Of a stretch of 11,788 bases of DNA, positions 5,664 to 11,788 are shown in pieces. The first letter of the stretch is position 1. Each line of letters begins with the position of its first letter. The notes beneath the pieces are model-generated. The model saw only the letters and a list, made by a program, of their open reading frames with translations. It made no database searches and was not told the DNA's origin. The stretch is taken from positions 1-11,788 of the forward strand of contig QNAR01000031.1 of NCBI GenBank assembly GCA_003643975.1, read 5' to 3'. The DNA is from Thermotogae bacterium. GTDB lineage: Bacteria; Thermotogota; Thermotogae; Petrotogales; Kosmotogaceae. Position numbers and translations under genes: made by a program.

Positions 5664-7328
5664 ATGAAAAAGGGCACTATACTCGTGCTGATACTGATTT
5701 TTAGCACGATATTGCTTGGTGTAACTTACAAGAGAAATGAAACTCTGTACGCGGGTGGAGGACTCTGGGCACCACCAAACAACTGGAACCCGGTAACCCC
5801 ATGGGCCGCTGTTACAGGCACAGTAGGATTGATCTATGAACCCCTTTATTTGTATGACCCGCTTTCTGATGAAATGATACCATGGCTCGCTGAAAAAGGG
5901 GAATGGAAAGATCTTAACACATATGAGTTGAAAATCAGAAAAGGGGTTCGTTGGACAGACGGTACCTTTTTTAATGCAGATGACGTAAAATTCACCTTTG
6001 AACTCGCAAAGGATATCCCGGAAGTTTACTATAGCACCCTCTGGAAATGGCTGAGTAGCATTGAAAAAGTTGATGATTATACGCTAATCTTCCACTTTAC
6101 GGAGCCACTTTACCATGAATGGGTTACAAACCTTTACCAGATCCCGATTATCCCTGAACATCTCTGGAAAGACAGGTCAAAGGAAGCCATTCTCACGGGA
6201 GCCAATGAAAATCCAATTGGTACAGGCGCATATCTTGCGGAGACATATGATCAGGATAGAATGGTTTACTTGAAAAACGCCACCTGGTGGGCAACAGAAC
6301 TTCTGGGTATAGAACCCACTCCAAAGAGGATCGTATATTTGAGGGCAATGAGCAACAACGTTGCCCTCGGTATGATTATCAAAGGGGAGTTAGACATAAG
6401 TAATTTCTTCCTTCCCGGTATTCCAACGATTAAGAAATTTTACGGGATTCATACCTGGTTCGATGATGTGCCTTACATGTTATCAGATAACACAGCTTTC
6501 CTTTTCTTAAATACCACCAAAAAACCAATGGACGACCCGGAGTTCAGAAAAGCTGTTGCTTTTGCCATAAATTCAGAAGAAATCGTCGAAAAGGTATTCG
6601 AAAAACAGGTGCTCCCCTCAAATCCACTGGGATTCCTTCCCATAGATGCCTGGATGAAATATTATGATGAGGATGTTGTCACCAAATATGGCTTTGAATT
6701 CAACCCCGATATAACCAAGAGCATGTTAAAAGATGCCGGATATGTTGACAAAGACGGTGATGGTTTTGTGGAAGCTCCTGATGGTTCAAAGATTGAACTT
6801 TCGATCATTGTTCCGTTTGGCTGGACAGATTGGATGGAATCGATAAAGATAATAGCAAGCAATCTGAAAGCTGTTGGAATCAATGCGTTAGCTGAATTTC
6901 CAGATTTTGGAAGATATCAAGATGAGCTTTACGGTGGCAATTTTGATATGGCTATAAACAATTTTGGGAGCTATTTAAGCGTAACCGTTTGGACGTTTTA
7001 CCACTGGTTATTCTTCCCGATCAGTGATTATCAAGCGAATGGAAATTTTGGTAGATATGACAATCCCGAAGTTTTCAAACTACTCGATGAGTTCAACAGA
7101 ACACCTTTCGATAATGTAGAAGCTGGAAAAGAAATTGTTTCAAAGATCGAAGAAATTTTCCTGAAAGATATGCCTGCAATTCCTCTCAACGGTATGTGGT
7201 TCCAGGCAAGTGAAGCTGCGTGGACAAACTGGCCCAGCGAACACGGTCCCTTCCATTATCCCTGTACCTGGGGTGGCAGATGGCAGCTTGGTGGTCTTAT
7301 GATGCTCACAGACCTTCAAAGCAAGTAA
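5664..7328 (+). CDS. Family-5 extracellular solute-binding protein, probably for beta-linked oligosaccharides
   Basis: The 554-residue protein starts with a signal peptide (MKKGTILVLILIFSTILLG) lacking a lipobox Cys, so it should be free in the periplasm. Family-5 (SBP_bac_5) features include IYEPLYLYDP (57-66), the LKIRKGVRWTDGTFFNADDVKF block (split 89-100 and 101-110), GTGAYLAE (196-203) and DPEFRKAVAFAIN (301-313). Residues 362-370 (DKDGDGFVE) form a Ca-binding-like loop often seen at this point in the family. The protein is unusually rich in Trp and Tyr, which suits stacking on sugar rings. The family was named for peptide binding, but Thermotogae use close relatives for beta-glucan and mannan oligosaccharides, and the GH1 gene downstream supports that. 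A peptide ligand is not excluded. Confidence 0.85.
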   Translation: MKKGTILVLILIFSTILLGVTYKRNETLYAGGGLWAPPNNWNPVTPWAAVTGTVGLIYEPLYLYDPLSDEMIPWLAEKGEWKDLNTYELKIRKGVRWTDGTFFNADDVKFTFELAKDIPEVYYSTLWKWLSSIEKVDDYTLIFHFTEPLYHEWVTNLYQIPIIPEHLWKDRSKEAILTGANENPIGTGAYLAETYDQDRMVYLKNATWWATELLGIEPTPKRIVYLRAMSNNVALGMIIKGELDISNFFLPGIPTIKKFYGIHTWFDDVPYMLSDNTAFLFLNTTKKPMDDPEFRKAVAFAINSEEIVEKVFEKQVLPSNPLGFLPIDAWMKYYDEDVVTKYGFEFNPDITKSMLKDAGYVDKDGDGFVEAPDGSKIELSIIVPFGWTDWMESIKIIASNLKAVGINALAEFPDFGRYQDELYGGNFDMAINNFGSYLSVTVWTFYHWLFFPISDYQANGNFGRYDNPEVFKLLDEFNRTPFDNVEAGKEIVSKIEEIFLKDMPAIPLNGMWFQASEAAWTNWPSEHGPFHYPCTWGGRWQLGGLMMLTDLQSK

Positions 7329-7340
7329 TTGTTTCAACTT

Positions 7341-7365
7341 CCCCGCCTTTCCAGGAAAGGCGGGG
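7341..7365 (+). terminator. Strong stem-loop between binding-protein and permease genes
   Basis: CCCCGCCTTTC (7341-7351) pairs perfectly with GAAAGGCGGGG (7355-7365) around a 3-nt loop, a stem of 11 bp. TTTAAATTTT follows, so the structure resembles an intrinsic terminator with an interrupted T tract. It ends 10 nt before the ribosome binding site of the first permease gene. Partial termination or mRNA protection would give more binding protein than membrane subunits. Confidence 0.8.
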
Positions 7366-7375
7366 TTTAAATTTT

Positions 7376-7382
7376 GGGAGGA
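7376..7382 (+). promoter_or_regulatory. Ribosome binding site that selects a GTG start for the first permease
   Basis: GGGAGGA lies 6 nt before GTG at 7389. The frame is open from a TTG at 7374, but that codon overlaps this site and leaves no Shine-Dalgarno sequence, so GTG at 7389 is preferred. Confidence 0.85.
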
Positions 7383-7388
7383 AAGACA

Positions 7389-8381
7389 GTGGGAAAGTAT
7401 TTAAAACGAAAAATAATCATATATCTGCTTACTTTCTTTTTCGCGGTTACGATTGACTGGGTAATTCCCAGATTTATGCCGGGAGATCCAATCAGGACAT
7501 TGCTTTCAAGAGCAGCAATGAGGACTGAAGCCATGGATCTTTTGTACAATTACTATAACAAGGTTTTCAGTCTGGACCTTCCGCTATGGAAACAATATGT
7601 GAATTTCTGGGTTTCTCTGTTCAAAGGTGATCTCGGAACAAGTGTATATCTTTTTCCAAGTCCTGTTTTTGAAGTCATAAAGAGAGCGGTTCCCTATGAT
7701 ATTCTCTTGCTTGTTCCCGCGATACTTTTAAGTTGGATAGCAGGGAATAAGTTTGGAGCATTTGCTGCGAGAAAAAAGCGGCTTGATAACACCATATTAC
7801 CGATATGGTATGTGATAACTGCTACACCATATATGTGGCTTGGAATACTTCTTGCCTGGGTATTTGGTGTGGTGCTTGGGATATTTCCCATTTCGGGAGC
7901 ATACAGTTTTTCCATGAGTCCGAGCCTGAGCTGGGAGTTCATCTGGGATTATCTTAAACACTGGATTCTACCCTTTGGTTCACTTTTTATAGTTCAGCTT
8001 GGTGGCTGGGCGATTGGCATGAGGAATATGATTATTTATGAGTTGGAATCAGAATACTCGAGATATATGGAAGCCATGGGAGCCCCAGCGAAGCTCATAA
8101 GAAAGTATGCCTTCAGAAATGCGGTGCTACCTCAAATTACAGGATTGGCTTTACAGCTGGGTGTTATTGTAGCAGGTGCCCTTGCCACAGAGGTGGTTTT
8201 TTCTTATCCTGGCATAGGTTACCTCTTGCTTCAGGGAATTTTGAACGGTGATTATTTCCTCATTCAAGGGTGTTTCCTTTTCATTATACTTGGTGTTTTA
8301 ATAGCGAACTTCTTTATAGATATCATTTATGTAATTGTGGATCCAAGGGTAAGGCGTGGAATGAGTGGTGAGACAGCATGA
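7389..8381 (+). CDS. OppB/DppB-type permease of the oligosaccharide ABC importer
   Basis: The 330-residue inner-membrane protein has the DppB layout: a first helix after MGKYLKRKII, an extracytoplasmic region with RFMPGDPIRTLL (28-39) and FKGDLGTSV (78-86), then five further helices. The ATPase-docking loop is YMEAMGAPAKLIRKY (226-240), followed by FRNAVLPQITGLALQLG (242-258), characteristic of DppB proteins. VFSYPGIGYLL near 270-280 and the VDPRVRR tail near 318-324 are also typical. It pairs with the next permease to form the channel. Its stop overlaps the next start in an ATGA, so translation is probably coupled. The substrate is assigned from the operon, not from this protein. Confidence 0.88.
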   Translation: MGKYLKRKIIIYLLTFFFAVTIDWVIPRFMPGDPIRTLLSRAAMRTEAMDLLYNYYNKVFSLDLPLWKQYVNFWVSLFKGDLGTSVYLFPSPVFEVIKRAVPYDILLLVPAILLSWIAGNKFGAFAARKKRLDNTILPIWYVITATPYMWLGILLAWVFGVVLGIFPISGAYSFSMSPSLSWEFIWDYLKHWILPFGSLFIVQLGGWAIGMRNMIIYELESEYSRYMEAMGAPAKLIRKYAFRNAVLPQITGLALQLGVIVAGALATEVVFSYPGIGYLLLQGILNGDYFLIQGCFLFIILGVLIANFFIDIIYVIVDPRVRRGMSGETA

Positions 8382-9229
8382 AATTCAGAAAAAGTGAGAT
8401 ACTCTTTTTTGCATTGCGGAACACAAAGCTAAGGATAGGGGTTTTTATCGTTGCCTTGTTTGCTTTTCTGGCTATTTTCGGTCCTTATTTCGCGAAATAT
8501 GAACCCCAGGATTTTGCCGGGCCCGGCTATAATCCCCCTTCAGGCGAGTACTGGCTTGGGACCACGACTTTTGGTAGAGACGTCTTTTCCCAGTTCGTTT
8601 ATGGTCTCAGATCGACCTTTCTTGTTGGGTTTGTAGGCGGAAGTATAGCAACTTTTATCGGACTTTTCGTGGGATTCCTTTCGGGTTACAAAGGAGGTTT
8701 AGCTGACGAGTTGCTCATGATGTTTACAAACATTGTGCTGGTTATTCCCACCATGGCATTGTTAATTATTCTTGCGGCTTATCTTAAGTATCGTGGTGTA
8801 TTCCTTGAGAGTGTCTTCATTGGGTTTACAGCATGGCCATGGACAGCCAGAGCAGTAAGGTCGCAGACTCTTTCACTAAAAACCAGGGAATTTGTCAACC
8901 TCGCGAGAATAACAGGCATGAAACCTTTGAAGATAATTGTTGTTGAAATATTGCCAAATATGCTTTCATATGTGTTTATGGTGTTCATTCTGCAGTTTGG
9001 TGGAGCGATTCTCACAGCTGCTACATTGGATTTCATAGGGCTTGGTCCTACTCAAGGGATTTCCCTTGGGCTTATGATGCAACAGGCAGTCTTGTGGAAT
9101 GCCATACAACTCGGTATGTGGTGGTGGGCAGTTCCACCCGGAATTGCAATTACAGCTATCGTTGGGGCAATGTATTTTATGAATACAGGATTGGATGAAG
9201 TTTTTAATCCTAAGCTCAGGGAGATGTGA
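8378..9229 (+). CDS. OppC/DppC-type permease of the oligosaccharide ABC importer
   Basis: The 283-residue inner-membrane protein is the second channel subunit. After a first helix (about 20-38) it shows the DppC hallmark EYWLGTTTFGRDVFSQ (57-72), then FLVGFVGGSIATFIGLFVG (81-99). The ATPase-docking loop is REFVNLARITGMKPLKII (160-177), leading to VEILPN (179-184). DFIGLGPTQGISLGLMM (208-224) fits the late conserved region. It begins in a 4-nt overlap with the previous gene and ends in TGA at 9227-9229, just before the first ATPase gene. The length is normal for the family and all expected parts are present. Confidence 0.88.
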   Translation: MKFRKSEILFFALRNTKLRIGVFIVALFAFLAIFGPYFAKYEPQDFAGPGYNPPSGEYWLGTTTFGRDVFSQFVYGLRSTFLVGFVGGSIATFIGLFVGFLSGYKGGLADELLMMFTNIVLVIPTMALLIILAAYLKYRGVFLESVFIGFTAWPWTARAVRSQTLSLKTREFVNLARITGMKPLKIIVVEILPNMLSYVFMVFILQFGGAILTAATLDFIGLGPTQGISLGLMMQQAVLWNAIQLGMWWWAVPPGIAITAIVGAMYFMNTGLDEVFNPKLREM

Positions 9230-9231
9230 AC

Positions 9232-10194
9232 ATGGCTTTGAAAATAAAGGATTTGAGAATATACTATCAGACGCTTCGCGGAGATGTAAAAGCTGTAGAT
9301 GGTATTAGTTTTCAGGTAAAAGACGGGGAAATCATGGGGCTGGCCGGTGAATCTGGATGCGGGAAGTCCACTCTGAGCAATGCGTTGATTTTATTGAAGC
9401 CTCCTATGAAATATATCTCAGGAGAAGTGTTTTTAAACGACAAGAAACTCCCGATAGACAATTACGAAGCCATGAGAGCTAATAGATTTAGAGGAGTGTC
9501 CATCATTCCACAATATGCTATGAATGCATTGAATCCTATAAGAAAATTGAAACAGATTATCTCTGACCTTCTCGAACACCACGGAGAGAGCTTTGTAAAA
9601 ATGAGGGATATGATAGAGGAAAGGTTGAAGTTGGTAGAGCTTGATGAAAAGGTGCTTGATCTTTATCCAATTGAATTATCTGGCGGAATGAATCAGCGTA
9701 TGGTAATGGTTATCTCGACCTTGCTGAATCCATCATTGCTGTTAGCAGATGAAATCACTTCCGCTCTCGATGTTTCTTCTCAAAAAGCGGTTTCAAAAAT
9801 GATTGTTGAATTTAGGGATAGAAAAATCGTAAGGAGTGTGATTTTTGTAACCCATGATATTTCAATTCTCTACCAGGTGGCAGACAGCATCATGATCATG
9901 TATACTGGCAAGCAAGTTGAAAGAGCTCCCACAGAGACGATCGTCAAAAATCCTCTTCACCCGTATACAAAGCTCCTCATCTCGTCTTTGCCAGAAGTAG
10001 GCATTAAATATTCTCAAGCTCCTCTTAAGGGAATACCTGGCAGGCCACCCGAGCTTTTGAATCCTCCAGAAGGTTGTAGATTCAAAGATAGGTGCCCTGT
10101 TGCCTCTGAAAAATGTGATGAAGAACCTCCATTGGTCGAAATAGAACCGGGCCACCAGGTAGCCTGCTGGAAGGTGGGAGCAATCGATGATTGA
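9232..10194 (+). CDS. OppD/DppD-type ABC importer ATPase 1
   Basis: The 320-residue ATPase has every ABC motif: Walker A GESGCGKST (39-47), Q-loop Gln94, signature LSGGM (149-153), Walker B LLLADE (169-174) followed by ITSALD, and H-loop His208. It ends with the Opp/Dpp C-terminal domain, including NPLHPYTKLL (240-249) and four cysteines (282, 288, 295, 312) in the spacing CX5CX6CX16C, a likely [4Fe-4S] site as known for DppD. It acts on the cytoplasmic face with ATPase 2 to drive import. ATG at 9232 is preferred because AGGGAG lies 8 nt upstream; a GTG at 9226 overlapping the previous stop is too close to that site. It overlaps the ATPase 2 start by 8 nt. Confidence 0.9.
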   Translation: MALKIKDLRIYYQTLRGDVKAVDGISFQVKDGEIMGLAGESGCGKSTLSNALILLKPPMKYISGEVFLNDKKLPIDNYEAMRANRFRGVSIIPQYAMNALNPIRKLKQIISDLLEHHGESFVKMRDMIEERLKLVELDEKVLDLYPIELSGGMNQRMVMVISTLLNPSLLLADEITSALDVSSQKAVSKMIVEFRDRKIVRSVIFVTHDISILYQVADSIMIMYTGKQVERAPTETIVKNPLHPYTKLLISSLPEVGIKYSQAPLKGIPGRPPELLNPPEGCRFKDRCPVASEKCDEEPPLVEIEPGHQVACWKVGAIDD

Positions 10195-11128
10195 ACTTAA
10201 AGATATCACAAAAGTTTATTCTCTTGGCGCTTTTGGAAAAAGAAAGCTCACGGCGGTTGATAATGTTTCATTTTCGATAGGAGAAGGGAAAATCATTTCC
10301 CTGATAGGTGAAAGTGGTAGTGGAAAAACAACTATTGGTAAAATGATGTTGAAATTAATCCCCATCACAAAGGGGCAAATACTCTTTCAAGGGAAAGACT
10401 TATCATTGTTCAAAGGAGAGAAACTCAAGGAATATTATCGCTATGTTCAAGGTGTGTTTCAGGATCCCTTTTCTTCTTTTAACCCCATATTTAAAGCTGA
10501 CAGGATTTTTGAACTTGTAAAGAGTGAGTTCTTCCCGGAACTAACCGGGAGAGAATGGCAAATACACGTACTTGACGCTCTGGAATCCGTTGGCTTGAAC
10601 CCTAAGACAGTTCTTAACAAGTTCCCTCATCAGTTAAGCGGTGGGCAGTTACAGAGGATGCTTATAGCAAGGGCGCTACTTCTTGATACAAAATTTCTCG
10701 TTGCTGACGAAATAATAAGCATGCTTGACGCTTCAACCAGAATCGATGTGCTCAACATATTGGCAGAGCTCAAAAAAGGCGGGCTTTCAATACTGTTTAT
10801 TACTCATGATCTATCACTGGGTTATTACATAAGCGACGAGAGTATTATCCTTTATAGGGGGTCAGTAATGGAAGCTGGAAAAACTGAAAAGGTTTTTAGC
10901 ACCCCCCTTCATCCATATACGCGTATGCTTCTGGATGCTGTGCCAAGGATTGATAGAAAGTGGACAACTTTTGAAATTCCAGAACGAAAAGCCGTTGGAT
11001 CTGATACTATCGGCATGTGCAAGTATTATGACCGATGTCCACTGGCTACAAAGGAATGCGAAGCACAAGGGCTTATAAAAGTCGAAGAGGATCACCATGT
11101 CGCATGCTGGAGGTGGAATGATGTTTAA
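10187..11128 (+). CDS. OppF/DppF-type ABC importer ATPase 2
   Basis: The 313-residue ATPase pairs with ATPase 1. Motifs are Walker A GESGSGKTT (41-49), Q-loop in VFQDPFSSFNP (90-100, Gln92), signature LSGGQ (150-154), Walker B FLVADE (170-175) and H-loop His207. After Walker B it reads IISMLD instead of the usual PTSALD, a change often seen in this subfamily. The C-terminal domain has TPLHPYTRMLLDAVP (239-253) and cysteines 278, 284, 291 and 307, again a CX5CX6CX15C iron-sulfur-like pattern. The segment YSLGAFGKRKLTAVDNVSF (11-29) is typical of OppF/DppF. ATG at 10187 follows AGGTGGGAG. The gene overlaps its neighbours by 8 nt on each side, which points to translational coupling. Confidence 0.9.
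   Translation: MIELKDITKVYSLGAFGKRKLTAVDNVSFSIGEGKIISLIGESGSGKTTIGKMMLKLIPITKGQILFQGKDLSLFKGEKLKEYYRYVQGVFQDPFSSFNPIFKADRIFELVKSEFFPELTGREWQIHVLDALESVGLNPKTVLNKFPHQLSGGQLQRMLIARALLLDTKFLVADEIISMLDASTRIDVLNILAELKKGGLSILFITHDLSLGYYISDESIILYRGSVMEAGKTEKVFSTPLHPYTRMLLDAVPRIDRKWTTFEIPERKAVGSDTIGMCKYYDRCPLATKECEAQGLIKVEEDHHVACWRWNDV
11109..11115 (+). promoter_or_regulatory. Ribosome binding site inside the ATPase 2 gene that serves the GH1 gene
   Basis: GGAGGTG lies 5 nt before ATG at 11121, within the last codons of ATPase 2. An ATG directly before it (11118) is in frame but only 2 nt from the site, so 11121 is the more likely start. Confidence 0.8.
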
Positions 11129-11788
11129 CGAAGATTTTCTTTTCGGGGCTTCAATGTCGGGTTTTCAATTTGAAATGGGCGGGAATACTATGGATCCAAA
11201 TACAGATTGGTTCCTCTGGGTTCATGACCAATATCTTCAGGAAAACAATGTGGTAAGTGGAGACCTTCCTGAAAATGGGTTGAACTACTGGGAAAGATAT
11301 TCCGAAATTCATGCACTTGCTCTTGAGGCCGGGTTTAATGTTCTCAGAATAGGTATTGAATGGTCAAGAATTTTTCCCGATTCTACTTTTGACGCGGAGA
11401 GCCCGGAAGAACTGGAAGAACTCACAGATCATTTGGCTATTAAGCATTACCGAAAAATATTGGAAGATATAAAAGCCAGGGGTATGAAAACAATGGTCAA
11501 CCTGAATCATTTTACCCTTCCTTTATGGCTACATGACCCTATAAAAGTGAACCGCAATCTCGATTTCAGTAAAGCTGGTTGGCTGGATGAAAGGAGCCCT
11601 CATGAATTCGCTAAATTCGCAGCTTTTGTGGTAAAAAATTTGGGAGAAGTTGTGGATTTTTGGTCTACCATGAATGAGCCGAATGTAGTAGCCAATTTGG
11701 GCTATTTTCAGAGGCCTTCGGGCTTTCCGCCTTCGGTTATAGACCCGGTGCTCTGGAAAAAAGCTTTAGACAATGAAATAAAAGCGCA
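11121..11788 (+). CDS. GH1 beta-glycosidase of archaeal type (5' part only)
   Basis: The first 222 codons are present; the gene runs off the window. The protein lacks a signal peptide, so it should be cytoplasmic and act on imported oligosaccharides. GH1 features seen are SGFQFEMG (13-20), VSGDLPENG (45-53), IEWSRIFP (79-86), NLNHFTLPLWLHDP (127-140) and STMNEPNVV (182-190), with Glu186 as the acid/base. PNTDWFLWVHD, VSGDLPENG and SGFPPSV match the Sulfolobus LacS and Pyrococcus CelB/BmnA branch, not ordinary bacterial GH1 enzymes such as Thermotoga BglA. After His130 there is Phe, as I recall for the Pyrococcus beta-mannosidase, where most GH1 enzymes have Trp. Substrate may therefore be beta-mannosides, beta-glucosides or both. 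The nucleophile region is outside the window. Confidence 0.88.
   Translation, partial: MFNEDFLFGASMSGFQFEMGGNTMDPNTDWFLWVHDQYLQENNVVSGDLPENGLNYWERYSEIHALALEAGFNVLRIGIEWSRIFPDSTFDAESPEELEELTDHLAIKHYRKILEDIKARGMKTMVNLNHFTLPLWLHDPIKVNRNLDFSKAGWLDERSPHEFAKFAAFVVKNLGEVVDFWSTMNEPNVVANLGYFQRPSGFPPSVIDPVLWKKALDNEIKA

Noticed and set aside
6744..6773. EF-hand or dockerin-like DKDGDGFVE loop as a separate domain
   Set aside because: This loop is common within family-5 binding proteins and needs no separate explanation.

Overview
The window looks like a chromosomal stretch from a thermophilic bacterium of the Thermotogae, possibly close to Kosmotoga. This is inferred from moderate G+C, strong purine-rich ribosome binding sites, tightly overlapping genes, a glycoside-specific family-5 ABC importer linked to a glycosidase, and a glycosidase of archaeal type. 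No marker gene is present, so the assignment is an inference.

Layout. Bases 1-139 are the end of a DMT/EamA-type membrane transporter on the plus strand. Two minus-strand genes follow: a small protein of unknown function (136-387), whose stop codon interlocks with that of the transporter, and an Eis-like GNAT acetyltransferase (457-1632). A spacer (1633-1850) carries a good extended -10 promoter on the plus strand and a leader of about 120 nt. It drives a three-gene operon resembling ugpB-ugpA-ugpE (1851-4940), an importer for glycerol-3-phosphate or glycerophosphodiesters. No ATPase is encoded with it. A minus-strand OsmC-like gene (5048-5431) lies between the two importer operons. From 5664 a second plus-strand operon runs off the end of the window: family-5 solute-binding protein, two Opp/Dpp-type permeases, two Opp/Dpp-type ATPases, and the first 222 codons of a GH1 beta-glycosidase related to the Sulfolobus/Pyrococcus enzymes.

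How the genes work together. The second operon is best read as uptake plus hydrolysis: the binding protein captures a beta-linked oligosaccharide, the permease/ATPase complex imports it, and the GH1 enzyme cleaves it in the cytoplasm. ATPase 2 and the GH1 gene overlap by 8 nt, which ties the enzyme to the transporter. The first operon would import a phosphorylated glycerol compound using an ATPase encoded elsewhere. In both operons a G+C-rich stem-loop sits between the binding-protein gene and the first permease gene, a layout expected to yield more binding protein than membrane subunits.

I found no mobile element, CRISPR array, RNA gene, toxin-antitoxin pair or defence system, and no gene cluster that looks like a wholly new system. 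No gap between genes exceeds 300 bases; the longest are 1633-1850 and 5432-5663. The most interesting item is the archaeal-type GH1 gene embedded in a bacterial importer operon.
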